A stretch of DNA of 64,000 nucleotides from Phycisphaerae bacterium. GTDB lineage: Bacteria; Planctomycetota; Phycisphaerae; Tepidisphaerales; Tepidisphaeraceae. The stretch is taken from positions 235,787 through 299,786 of the forward strand of contig BPJO01000002.1 of the NCBI GenBank assembly GCA_026004655.1, read 5' to 3'. The notes beneath the pieces were generated by a model. That model had not been told where the DNA came from. It was given only the letters and a program-made list of their open reading frames with translations, and searched no databases. This document shows positions 36,392 to 44,630 of the stretch, in pieces. The number at the start of each line of letters is the position of its first letter. Positions within the stretch are counted from its first letter, which is position 1. Position numbers and translations under genes: made by a program.

Positions 36392-36409
36392 TTGGCACGG
36401 CATTCGCAT
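36392..36409 (+). promoter_or_regulatory. sigma-54 promoter P1
   Basis: TTGGCACG-GCAT-TCGCA: GG at 36394-36395 and GC at 36406-36407 exactly 10 bases apart, one mismatch to the TTGGCACGNNNNTTGCW consensus. Predicted start near 36419. The transcript would reach the terminator at 36607 before any gene. Confidence 0.8.
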
Positions 36410-36418
36410 CTAGTTCGA

Positions 36419-36645
36419 CGTGCGAGCATCGCGGTGATGCTTGCGACATCATGGAGCGCGGTTGGTTCCCACGGGTCGTACCGCCTGCAGGCGGTCTGCG
36501 GGCGGTACGAATCCCGGTTCCAGCTAGTAAGGTCAATCGAGTTGAAAACGATTTCATTGGCTGACGTGGTCGGGTCAGTCGATGTTCATAAACCTCCTCC
36601 TCCGCCAAGCCGCACACATTCCTCCTCCTGTGTGCGGCTTTTTTG
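36419..36645 (+). ncRNA. candidate sigma-54-dependent sRNA with anti-SD motifs
   Basis: About 225 nt between promoter P1 and a perfect terminator, without a credible reading frame. Hairpins seen: 36422-36444 (9-bp stem GCGAGCATC / GATGCTTGC, one GU) and 36477-36509 (9-bp stem CGTACCGCC / GGCGGTACG, with an inner alternative palindrome CCGCCTGCAGGCGG). Two C/T-rich stretches, one unpaired (CCTCCTCCTCC near 36591) and one in the terminator loop (TTCCTCCTCCT), are complementary to AGGAGG ribosome binding sites. This resembles sRNAs that use C/U-rich loops to block translation, such as RepG of Helicobacter. Confidence 0.6.
36607..36645 (+). terminator. perfect rho-independent terminator
   Basis: AAGCCGCACAC, a 12-base loop rich in CCT, GTGTGCGGCTT and a T run (six T in total). 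An 11-bp perfect stem on the plus strand. Confidence 0.92.
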
Positions 36646-36800
36646 TTTCTATTTCCGTCCCATTCGGATGAACCCGGATCCTATTCCTTGTCGGGAAAAC
36701 CAGGTGCATTAAAGCAGCTTTGACAACACGTGGCGCAGGATTTGCGCCATATTCAATCCTCTCACCCCGATTTTTAGCGCGCCAAGTCGGTTTTTGCCTT

Positions 36801-36817
36801 TTGGCATGTCGATTGTT
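36801..36817 (+). promoter_or_regulatory. weaker sigma-54-like promoter P2
   Basis: TTGGCATG-TCGA-TTGTT: GG at 36803 with correct 10-base spacing but GT instead of GC at -12. It is placed 40 bases before the first gene of the flagellar operon (36857). Confidence 0.5.
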
Positions 36818-36856
36818 CTTCGGGATTGCGGGTTTCTTTGCGCACAAGGAGGTGCG

Positions 36857-37084
36857 ATGAGTCAGAACGTGTTGAGTCTCGGAGAGAAGATTGTGCTAGC
36901 TTCACGTCTAGCCACGATCGAACACGTCCGACAGGCGTTGGAGGATGACGAACATCGACGCCAGCAGTTCAATCAGCTTCAGGATTTATTCAATCCCGAA
37001 GCATCCGATGCAATGTTTGAAACCGATTCGTTGCGTCAAAAATGGAAAGCCTTTTTCACGCAAGCCGGAAAGGAGGCTGCATGA
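36857..37084 (+). CDS. small protein heading the flagellar operon, unknown
   Basis: A 75-residue, helix-rich, soluble protein (starts MSQNVLSLGEKIVLASRLAT). I do not recognise it. AAGGAGG at 36846 fixes ATG 36857. Its stop overlaps the flgF start (ATGA), so the two are translationally coupled, which suggests a flagellar role such as a rod chaperone or a regulator. It lies just behind sigma-54-like site P2. Confidence 0.75.
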   Translation: MSQNVLSLGEKIVLASRLATIEHVRQALEDDEHRRQQFNQLQDLFNPEASDAMFETDSLRQKWKAFFTQAGKEAA

Positions 37085-37842
37085 TCTACGGGCTTTATCT
37101 GTCTGCCACCGGGATCACAACCAACGCCCATCAACAGGATGTGATCGCTAACAATATCGCCAATTCGGACACCGACGGTTTCAAACGGTCGTTGGCGTTG
37201 GTCCAGGCCCGAGAAGTCGAAGCCCGAGCCATAAAGGCTTCGGGATTGGTCTCCAATCCTTTGCTGGACCGGATCGGTGGGGGGCAGTTTCTGTCTCCCA
37301 CTCATGTGGATTTCTCCCAAGGCATCATCGAACAGACCGGAAACCCTCTGGATGTGGCGCTAAACGGTCCGGGTTTTTTGGCTGTCGGTGACGAAAATCA
37401 AGTCCGCCTTTCACGGGCAGGGGCGTTGATGATCGATCCTCAAGGTCGGTTGATCACGGCTCAGGGACACCCGGTTTTAGACGTCAGTCAGCGTCCGATC
37501 AATCTGAAGGGTATTCCGGTCAGCGAGTTGTCGATCGGAAGTGACGGTCAGATCCGCAGAGGACAAGAAACCCTGGCCAGGATCAGCCTGGTTGATTCGG
37601 ATCGACCCGATCACGTCAAACCGATCGGAGAGAATCTTTTCACCCTCACCGGTGACGCCAAGCTGATCCCTGCCCGGGGAAAACTGGTCAGCGGATCGCT
37701 GGAGAAATCCAACGTTGAACCGGCGGTGGAGTTGACACGACTGATGGAAACCCAGCGATTGCTCGAAGCCAACGCGACACTAATCAAATACCAGGACGCC
37801 ACTTTGTCCAAACTGGTCAATGAGGTAGGCAAGATCGGATAA
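37081..37842 (+). CDS. flgF: flagellar basal-body rod protein FlgF type
   Basis: A 253-residue rod protein of the FlgF/FlgG family. The N-terminal rod motif is GLYLSATGITTNAHQQDVIANNIAN with SDTDGFKRS; the middle has NPLDVALNGPGFLAVG; the C-terminal motif is KSNVEPAVELTRLMETQRLLEANA. It builds the proximal rod in the periplasm and is exported by the flagellar type III system. The ATG overlaps the previous stop. The shorter form and order before FlgG favour FlgF. Confidence 0.9.
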   Translation: MIYGLYLSATGITTNAHQQDVIANNIANSDTDGFKRSLALVQAREVEARAIKASGLVSNPLLDRIGGGQFLSPTHVDFSQGIIEQTGNPLDVALNGPGFLAVGDENQVRLSRAGALMIDPQGRLITAQGHPVLDVSQRPINLKGIPVSELSIGSDGQIRRGQETLARISLVDSDRPDHVKPIGENLFTLTGDAKLIPARGKLVSGSLEKSNVEPAVELTRLMETQRLLEANATLIKYQDATLSKLVNEVGKIG

Positions 37843-37906
37843 GGGATTTGCGAATCTAAAGACAACGTTGCGTGTTGAGATGAAGTAATCAAGGACGATT
37901 AAACAC

Positions 37907-38716
37907 ATGGCCATTACCGCACTGAACTCTGCTGCCACCGGACTCCGGGCGCTGTCCACCCGGATCGATGTGACGGCCAACAACCTGGCCAACGCCGAAA
38001 CCACCGCCTTCAAACGCTCTCGAACGAACTTCGAGGACCTGATGTATTTAAAACTCAAACAACCCGGGATGCAGAACGCAGCCGGGGAGCTTTCTCCGGC
38101 CGGGATCTTTGTGGGCTTGGGCGTTAAAGTCAGCAATACCCAGCTCGATCTGGAACAAGGTTCCCTAGAAAACACCGGTCGAAACCTGGACGTGGGCATT
38201 TCCGGACAAGGGTTCTTCCGCGTCCGGATCGATCCGTCGATCGGCGACGGGATGGCTTACACCCGAAATGGTAATTTCTTCGTCAACAACAACAATGAAC
38301 TGGTCCTGGGGTTGGGAGACGGTTATCGTCTGGATCCTCCGATCGAAATACCCCCCAATTCAACGGAACTGAGCATTTCACAATCCGGAGTGGTTCAGGT
38401 ACTCCCGGCCGGTCAGATCCAAAAACAAACGGTCGGACAAATCCAGTTATTCCAATTTGTCAATCCCAACGGACTAAACTTACTCGGATCAAGCCTCTAC
38501 CAGCAAACCGATGCTTCCGGTGAGCCGATCGAAACCCGTCCCGGAGAAAACGGGTCGGGGGTGCTGCTGCAAGGTTTTCTCGAAGCAAGCAACGTCGACC
38601 CGGTCAAAGAGTTGGTGGCCTTGATCAAGACCCAACGGGCATTCGAACTGAACAGTCAGAGCATCCAAACCGCCGATCAGGCACTGCAAACCATTGGTAA
38701 CCTGCGTCGATTCTGA
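37907..38716 (+). CDS. flgG: flagellar distal rod protein FlgG
   Basis: A 269-residue FlgG: AATGLRALSTRIDVTANNLANAETTAFKR at the start (split motif ANNLANAET), GRNLDVGISGQGFFRV, and the C-terminal EASNVDPVKELVALIKTQRAFELNSQ. It forms the distal rod. It lies 64 bases after flgF and 13 before flgA. Confidence 0.95.
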   Translation: MAITALNSAATGLRALSTRIDVTANNLANAETTAFKRSRTNFEDLMYLKLKQPGMQNAAGELSPAGIFVGLGVKVSNTQLDLEQGSLENTGRNLDVGISGQGFFRVRIDPSIGDGMAYTRNGNFFVNNNNELVLGLGDGYRLDPPIEIPPNSTELSISQSGVVQVLPAGQIQKQTVGQIQLFQFVNPNGLNLLGSSLYQQTDASGEPIETRPGENGSGVLLQGFLEASNVDPVKELVALIKTQRAFELNSQSIQTADQALQTIGNLRRF

Positions 38717-38729
38717 TGAGGGTTAGATC

Positions 38730-39932
38730 ATGACCAAAAAATATAACCTCATTCAAATAAAGGTTTTATGTCTTTGCTTGTGTTGGACGGGTTTGATCGG
38801 TCCGGTCGGAGTTGCTCAAGAGGTCGTTCGGACCGAAGAACGGTTCATACGATCAGACCGAATCGGAGGAGCAACGCTAGAACTTCGTTCCGAAGCCACT
38901 TTGTACGGATCTGAAATCCGGTTCGGACAAATCGTCCGATGGGCTGATGCGGATCAGGACATTTTCGAACCCCTCCGTCAATTAGTAATCGCCCGGTTTT
39001 CAGACAAACAAGTGGTTCGAAACATCACCATTCAAGAATTGCGGCAGTTGCTTCGCGATGCAGGGGTCAATACCGGTTTGATGAACTTTGTCGGGGCTGT
39101 TTGCTGCACGGTCCAACGGGTCGATACCCCACTGTCCAACGCAGACAAGCTCGATCAATTAATCCAAGCCCAGGAAAAAAAGGAAGTTCGATCAAATGAC
39201 AGGTCTTTGTCTTCGACCGATTCGATGCAAAACCAACGACCGGATTTGGTCAAAACCGTTTACACCTTGCAGGATCGACTCGTGGAAGATCTGGCCTCTC
39301 GATTGAAGATTCCCCCGGAAACACTTCAACTGACTTTTCGTGGAGAAGATGAACGTTTTTTGCGTTTGACCGACCCCCCGTTCCGATTTTCTCTGAATCC
39401 TCAACGGGTCGGAAACCTTGGAGAGGTGTCTTGGCAGGTCACCATCACCAGCGATCAAGGTTTGACCCGAACCTATATTCCGGCCCGTGCGCAGGCCTGG
39501 CAAAATCAGGTGATCGTCGCTCGCCCGTTGACGACCAAACAACTGATCACCGATGCGGATGTGGTCGAACGAAGAATCCTCGTTGATCGACTGACCGAAG
39601 ACCCACTTCTGACCCTGGATCAAGTGGTCGGTCAACAGGCCTCACGGGATTTGAAACCGGGTACCCCAATGACCGCCCGTCTGATTGATCCCGTACAACT
39701 CGTCCGACCGGGTCAGTTTGTCACCATCGAGCATGGGGTCGGTTCGGTCAAGGTCAAAATGGTCGTCCGGGCGATCGACGGGGGCAGTTACGGACAGACC
39801 ATCCGAGTGAAAAACGAAACAACCCGCGAGATCTATCGGGTGACCGTTACAGGACCCCAAACCGCTTCGATCAGTCCGGTTTCAGTGACGCAGGATCCTG
39901 TCGCCATGGTACGTCCAAGACCAGGGGATTGA
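38730..39932 (+). CDS. flgA: flagellar P-ring assembly chaperone FlgA
   Basis: A 400-residue exported FlgA, much longer than the ~220 residues of the enteric protein. A signal peptide ends near VGVAQE; the extra N-terminal domain (~40-240) is planctomycete-like and unassigned; the C-terminal SAF/FlgA part has VARPLTTKQLITDADVVERR, VVGQQASRDLKPGTPM, RPGQFVTIEHGVGSVKVKM and GGSYGQTIRVKN. It assists FlgI assembly in the periplasm. Confidence 0.88.
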   Translation: MTKKYNLIQIKVLCLCLCWTGLIGPVGVAQEVVRTEERFIRSDRIGGATLELRSEATLYGSEIRFGQIVRWADADQDIFEPLRQLVIARFSDKQVVRNITIQELRQLLRDAGVNTGLMNFVGAVCCTVQRVDTPLSNADKLDQLIQAQEKKEVRSNDRSLSSTDSMQNQRPDLVKTVYTLQDRLVEDLASRLKIPPETLQLTFRGEDERFLRLTDPPFRFSLNPQRVGNLGEVSWQVTITSDQGLTRTYIPARAQAWQNQVIVARPLTTKQLITDADVVERRILVDRLTEDPLLTLDQVVGQQASRDLKPGTPMTARLIDPVQLVRPGQFVTIEHGVGSVKVKMVVRAIDGGSYGQTIRVKNETTREIYRVTVTGPQTASISPVSVTQDPVAMVRPRPGD

Positions 39933-39983
39933 GTTATTCGTGGATTCGAATGAAGCAATACCCGATCCACGACGGTGAGGGAC

Positions 39984-40772
39984 GTGAAAAACGAGCGAAA
40001 TATGAGACCACTGTTATCAATCATCATCCTGGGACTTGGTGTGACAGCAACCCATGCCCGAGCGCAACAGACGATGGTCCCAGCCGGACGGGAAATCGCC
40101 CAGCCTCCCCGGAATAATCTGAACGCCCCTCCTCCCAACGTGGCTGAATTGTTAAAACGCAACAACGGTTCTTTGTTCCGGGCGGCTGTGGTCATGCCCG
40201 ATGACCCCCGAATGATCCGTGCGTCAGACGTCTCAGTCTTTGCAGTTCCTCCTGCCAAGCCCCGGATCCTTCAAAAGCATGATCTGGTCACCATCATCGT
40301 CCGCGAACAGAGCTCCTTTTCCAGTAAGGGAAACACCGAAACCCAGAAAGAAGGCTCCATCGATGCCAAAATCGAGCAGTTCCCCTCCATCGACTTATCT
40401 AATTTCGCTTTTACCAACGGGATCGGAACGATCCAACCACGACTGGCGATGAGCGGAAAACGTGAGTTCACTGCAGAAGGAAACATCGACCGTAAGGACG
40501 AGTTTACCGCCCGCATCCAGGCCGAGGTCGTCGATGTCAAACCCAACGGAACGCTCGTGCTTCAAGCCCGAAAACGTATCGTGACGGATGAAGACGAGCA
40601 GATGTTCATGCTCAGCGGGGTTTGTCGGGTCCAGGACATTCAACCCGACAACACCGTCCTGAGTACTCAGCTTTACGACCTTGAACTGCGCAAAACCCAT
40701 TCCGGAGTCGTCCGCGATGCTACCAAACGGGGATGGGTGCCACGCGCGTTGGATTGGTTAAATCCTTTCTGA
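39984..40772 (+). CDS. flgH: flagellar L-ring protein FlgH
   Basis: A 262-residue FlgH: DLVTIIVREQSSFSSKGN, KREFTAEGNIDRKDEFTARI, VVDVKPNGTLVLQARKRI and VQDIQPDNTVLSTQLYDL. It forms the outer-membrane L ring. Enteric FlgH is a lipoprotein, but here the signal (SIIILGLGVTATHARAQ) has no Cys, so it would be cut by signal peptidase I. Start uncertain: GTG 39984 has GGTGAGG before it; GTG 39975 and ATG 40002 are alternatives. Confidence 0.9.
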   Translation: MKNERNMRPLLSIIILGLGVTATHARAQQTMVPAGREIAQPPRNNLNAPPPNVAELLKRNNGSLFRAAVVMPDDPRMIRASDVSVFAVPPAKPRILQKHDLVTIIVREQSSFSSKGNTETQKEGSIDAKIEQFPSIDLSNFAFTNGIGTIQPRLAMSGKREFTAEGNIDRKDEFTARIQAEVVDVKPNGTLVLQARKRIVTDEDEQMFMLSGVCRVQDIQPDNTVLSTQLYDLELRKTHSGVVRDATKRGWVPRALDWLNPF

Positions 40773-40818
40773 TTCAGTGATTAGAAAACGATCAGGGTTC
40801 CAGAAATGTGAGGATCAC

Positions 40819-41871
40819 ATGATGTTAAGAACTTTGTTGGCGTTGTTGATGGTCGGAACCACCTTCGCCGAAGCCGCCCGGATTGCCGACGTGACCCGGT
40901 TGGGCAATCAACGGACCAATGTCGTTACCGGATGGGGATTGGTCTTCGGTCTTAAGGGGACCGGCGACGGTGGAAGTTTTCTCCCGGCAATGCGTCCGCT
41001 GGCCGAGATGCTTAAACGATACGGAAATCCGGCTTCGGTGGTCGAATTAGGCAACGCCAACAATGTCGCCATCGTTACCCTGACAGCCATCGTTCCCTCC
41101 ACCGGAGCACTCAACGGAGACAAACTAGACGTGTATGTCACCAGTATCGGTGCTGCTAAATCTCTGGCAGGAGGAAGGCTTTTTGTGACCCCCATGGAGT
41201 TCCGATTCCAGGACAAAAGCATTCTCGTCGGATGGACCCAGGGACCGATCACCATCGAAGACACTTCGATTCCGACCGTCGGTGTCATCAAAGGCGGCTG
41301 TGTGCTTGATATCGACCTTCCGAACGGACAAGTCGATGCCGGGGGACAGTTTAAACTGATCATTGACCAACCCAGCGCCACCTGGACCATGAGCAGCAAC
41401 ATTGCCAAAATTATCAACGATTCTGAAGACGGACAGACCTGGGCTTGGGCGATTTCTGAAAGTGAAGTCGTGGTACGCATTCCTCCGAGCGAGCAGGAAC
41501 GTCCGGATAGTTTTATTTCCCGAATCCAGCGTTTGCCACTACCTGTCGTCGCTGCCGAAGCCAGGGTACTCATCAATGAACGCACTGGTACGATTGTCAT
41601 TACCGGAGATGTGGAAATCAGCCCCGTGGTCATCAGCCACAAAGGTTTGACGATCAGCACTATAACCCCGCCTCCCGTCCCAAGTCCTCGAACCCCGGTG
41701 GTCCAGGAACGTGATTTCCTCGGTCTGGATACGACCAATACTGGTGGCGCAAAATTGCAGGATCTGATCAATACCCTCGATCAGCTCAAGGTCCCCGTCC
41801 AGGACCGGATCGCAATTCTCAAAGAGCTACACAAAACAGGGAAAATGCACGCCAAACTGATCATCGAGTAA
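40819..41871 (+). CDS. flgI: flagellar P-ring protein FlgI
   Basis: A 350-residue FlgI: signal peptide, RIADVTRLGNQRTNVVTGWG, GLKGTGDGGSFLPAMRPLA, VTLTAIVPSTGALNGDKLDV, and ARVLINERTGTIVITGDVEIS near the C-terminus. It forms the P ring in the periplasm. GTGAGGATC fixes ATG 40819. The last ~60 residues (Pro-rich stretch and LQDLINTLDQLKVPVQDRIAIL) go beyond the enteric protein. Confidence 0.93.
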   Translation: MMLRTLLALLMVGTTFAEAARIADVTRLGNQRTNVVTGWGLVFGLKGTGDGGSFLPAMRPLAEMLKRYGNPASVVELGNANNVAIVTLTAIVPSTGALNGDKLDVYVTSIGAAKSLAGGRLFVTPMEFRFQDKSILVGWTQGPITIEDTSIPTVGVIKGGCVLDIDLPNGQVDAGGQFKLIIDQPSATWTMSSNIAKIINDSEDGQTWAWAISESEVVVRIPPSEQERPDSFISRIQRLPLPVVAAEARVLINERTGTIVITGDVEISPVVISHKGLTISTITPPPVPSPRTPVVQERDFLGLDTTNTGGAKLQDLINTLDQLKVPVQDRIAILKELHKTGKMHAKLIIE

Positions 41872-41968
41872 TCCGATCGGAATGGCAGGAATTACACCCC
41901 CTCCTCAAAAAGTTCTGGTCGAGTTGTCCATTGATTAATCAGAGATTTCTGAACGGTCAGCGTGTGTC

Positions 41969-41986
41969 CTGGCACGGGACTTGCCT
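41969..41986 (+). promoter_or_regulatory. sigma-54 promoter P3 (flgJ-flgN-flgK-flgL)
   Basis: CTGGCACG-GGAC-TTGCC with GG at 41971 and GC at 41983, a perfect match to the core consensus and spacing. The predicted start near 41996 leaves a ~16-base leader that includes the GGGAG SD of the flgJ-like gene. Confidence 0.88.
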
Positions 41987-42011
41987 TCTATCAAGTGTTG
42001 GGAGCAGTCGA

Positions 42012-42461
42012 ATGACGATTACACCTTCACACGCTTTAAAAAACAGGTTTTATATCAGTCCGACCGTCTTACCCCGGCAAGGATTACCGGATTCGTCGGC
42101 AATTTCTGCGCTGACCAATCCTTCTGGTCAGGTCGCTGAGGATACAAAGAAACTCGATAAAGCGGCAAAGCAACTCGTCGGCGCGACGTTCTTCGGAACA
42201 CTGCTCAAGCAAATGCATCAAAGTCCATTCAAAAGTGAAATCTTTTCTGGCGGACGTGGCGAAGAGGCATTTTCTCCTCTACTCAATCAGCACCTCGTCG
42301 ACCGAATGAGCCGTGGCGCCGGAGAAAAGCTGGTTCGTTCGATCGTCAAACGATTTCATAAACTGGCGAACGAAACGGATCTGAAACCTCTGCCTCTGTC
42401 ATTCGATATTCGATCCTCAACCAAGGAGCCAAGCCATGAGCGCACCGATCGCCGAGCTTGA
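42012..42461 (+). CDS. flgJ: FlgJ-like rod-binding protein
   Basis: A 149-residue protein with the rod-binding domain of FlgJ but no peptidoglycan hydrolase domain: LDKAAKQLVGATFFGTLLKQMHQSPFK, then FSGGRGEEAFSPLLNQHLVDRM and GAGEKLVRSIVKRF. It should cap and guide rod growth, with wall opening done by another enzyme. ATG 42012 is set by GGGAG and by the sigma-54 start point. Overlaps flgN by 26 bases. Confidence 0.85.
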   Translation: MTITPSHALKNRFYISPTVLPRQGLPDSSAISALTNPSGQVAEDTKKLDKAAKQLVGATFFGTLLKQMHQSPFKSEIFSGGRGEEAFSPLLNQHLVDRMSRGAGEKLVRSIVKRFHKLANETDLKPLPLSFDIRSSTKEPSHERTDRRA

Positions 42462-42927
42462 AAAACTCTTGGCCTCACTGGTCCGTGAGCATCATGAACT
42501 GGCCGACGCGATGCAACTACATCAACAGGCTATGAGGAACCTGCGTTCCGATCTGCTAGCGTCTGCCAGGACTCAGATCGAATCCTGTAGGAATCGTATC
42601 CTGGCACACGAGACGCGCCGTCGAGTGGTTGTTCAACAGATCGTACGGCTGCACCGACTACAACCAAACCCTTCCCTGCAGCAACTGGCCGAGGTCGTTC
42701 CGGCCTATCGGGACAGGCTTTTGAAGCTCCGAGAAGAGCTGACACGATTGACGACGCAGATCGGTCGACAAACCACCATTTCCGCCCGTCTGGCCGGGGC
42801 GATGCTAGGACACCTCAACACGGTGGTCCGGATCGTTGCCGGCGCCGTCCAGCAAGCATCGGTCTATACCAAGCAGGGCATGCCGACCGTCGCGTCACGG
42901 ATCGGTGTGATGGAGGCCGTCGCATGA
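42436..42927 (+). CDS. flgN: FlgN-type flagellar export chaperone
   Basis: A 163-residue all-helical protein with long coiled stretches (LEKLLASLVREHHELADAMQ and RLLKLREELTRLTTQIGRQT). Size, helicity and position directly before flgK identify it as FlgN, the cytoplasmic chaperone of FlgK and FlgL. It overlaps both flgJ and flgK (by 4 bases), so the three are translationally coupled. Confidence 0.82.
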   Translation: MSAPIAELEKLLASLVREHHELADAMQLHQQAMRNLRSDLLASARTQIESCRNRILAHETRRRVVVQQIVRLHRLQPNPSLQQLAEVVPAYRDRLLKLREELTRLTTQIGRQTTISARLAGAMLGHLNTVVRIVAGAVQQASVYTKQGMPTVASRIGVMEAVA

Positions 42928-44628
42928 GCCTGATCGGAACCCTCAATCTGGCACGCAACGGTCTGACGATCAACCAGGCCGCTATCCAGACCACGGGTAA
43001 CAACATCGCCAACGTCGGCAACCCCAATTACACCCGTCAACGGGCCGATATTTCTACCGCTCCGGATACCCGTTACGCGCCGGGAATCTATCTCGGCAAC
43101 GGTGCGCGACTCGACGGTGTGAGACGACAAATCGACCAGGCCCTCGAAGGGCGTCTGCGAAACAGCCTCTCCGATTCACAAAGCGCAACCACCGAGCAAC
43201 AGTGGCTCAGCCGTGTCGAAGCGGTCTTCAACGAACTATCGGATGAAGACCTTTCCACCCAGCTCAGCCAGTTCTTCAATGCCTGGTCCGACCTCGCCAA
43301 CAAACCCCAGGATCTGGGTCTGCGACAAGTGGTCCTTCAGAACGGAAAGAGTGTGGCGAGCTGGTTTAACCAGATGGACAACGAAATCGAATCCCTTCGA
43401 TCCGATCTCGGTGCCAAGCTCAAATCTTCCGCCCTCCAGGCCGATACCCTCGCCCAACAGATTGCCGACCTGAACGTCGCGATCGTCCGTGACGAAGCCG
43501 GTGGCACCGGCGAAGCAATGGGCCTGCGAGACCAGAGAGACGCCAAACTCAAGGAATTATCGGGACTGATGGACATCCGCACGGTCGAGCAGAGCAACGG
43601 AGTTGTCCATGTTTATGTCGGCTCAGAACCCTTGGTCTTTGATGGTCGATCCAACGGGGTAACAACCCGTACCGAGACGATCGATGGCAAAACCGTCACC
43701 AAAGTCGTTTTCAAAAGCAACGACGGAGAACTCAAAACCGAATCCGGAGAGATCGGCGGACTCCTCAAAGCCCGTGATTCATTGGATGCGACGGATCAAC
43801 GACTGGATCAGCTGGCTTCGGCGCTGGTGTTTGAACTGAACAAAATCCACAGTTCCGGACAGGGCTTGGAAGGATTTTCCCAGATCGTTGGCACCACAAC
43901 CGTCGCCGACAGCACGGTAGCTCTCAACGACCCGGCTACAGGATTAAAGCAACTACCCAAGAGTGGCAGCTTTGTTGTACACGTCAAGGACAAAATCAGC
44001 GGATTACAGACCAGCACCCTGATCCAGGTGGACCTCGACGGTTCGGGAACCGACACTTCTCTCGATGATCTGATCGCCCAGCTTGATTCGATCGACGGAA
44101 TTACCGCTGCCAACAACGGGGGGCGGCTGCAGATCACTTCCGACAACACCCCGTCGAGTGAAATCAGTTTTTCGCAGGACTCCTCCAGCGTTCTGGCCTC
44201 CTTGGGTATCAATACGTTTTTCGCCGGAACCGACGCCATCGACGATCAAGGTTAATTCCGAACTGTTGTCCAACCCTCAGAAACTCGCTGCCGCAAAAAA
44301 TGGTAACAGCGGGGACAACCAGACGGCTCGTGCGATTGCCGCCCTGGAAAACACCCCCCTCGGATCGCTCAACGGGGCGTCCCTAGCTTCGAGCTATGAA
44401 GGAATGGTTTCTGATATCGCCACCAAGACTTCGACCGCCTCGGCTAACGCTGAAGCTGCTTCGGTCGTGGTCGAAACCCTTCAGGCCCAACGTGAAGTCC
44501 TCTCGGGAGTCAGTCTTGATGAAGAGGCGATCAACCTGATGCGTTACCAACGGGCATTCCAGGGTGCCGCTCGGGTGGTCACGGTCGTGGACGAACTAAT
44601 GAATACCATGCTTGCAATGGTACGTTAA
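42924..44628 (+). CDS. flgK: flagellar hook-associated protein 1, one frameshift
   Basis: A FlgK of ~567 residues: start MSLIGTLNLARNGLTINQAA with TGNNIANVGNPNYTRQRAD, a variable middle, and the C-terminal EEAINLMRYQRAFQGAARVV. The frame breaks near 44244: GAC-GATCAA-GGTTAA reads DDQG-stop, while removing one G gives DIKVNSELLSNPQKLAAAK, the expected sequence, continuing to 44628. Total 1705 bases equals 3n+1. It joins hook and filament. Overlaps flgN (ATGA). Confidence 0.9.
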
Positions 44629-44630
44629 CT

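Noticed and set aside
36495..36545. tRNA-like T-arm (GGTACGAATCCCGGTTCC)
   Set aside because: No acceptor, D or anticodon stems can be built around it; the sequence is part of a larger hairpin.
36177..36617. Minus-strand frame of 146 codons
   Set aside because: Covers the sigma-54 promoter and the hairpins of the candidate sRNA; composition is not protein-like and no SD is present.
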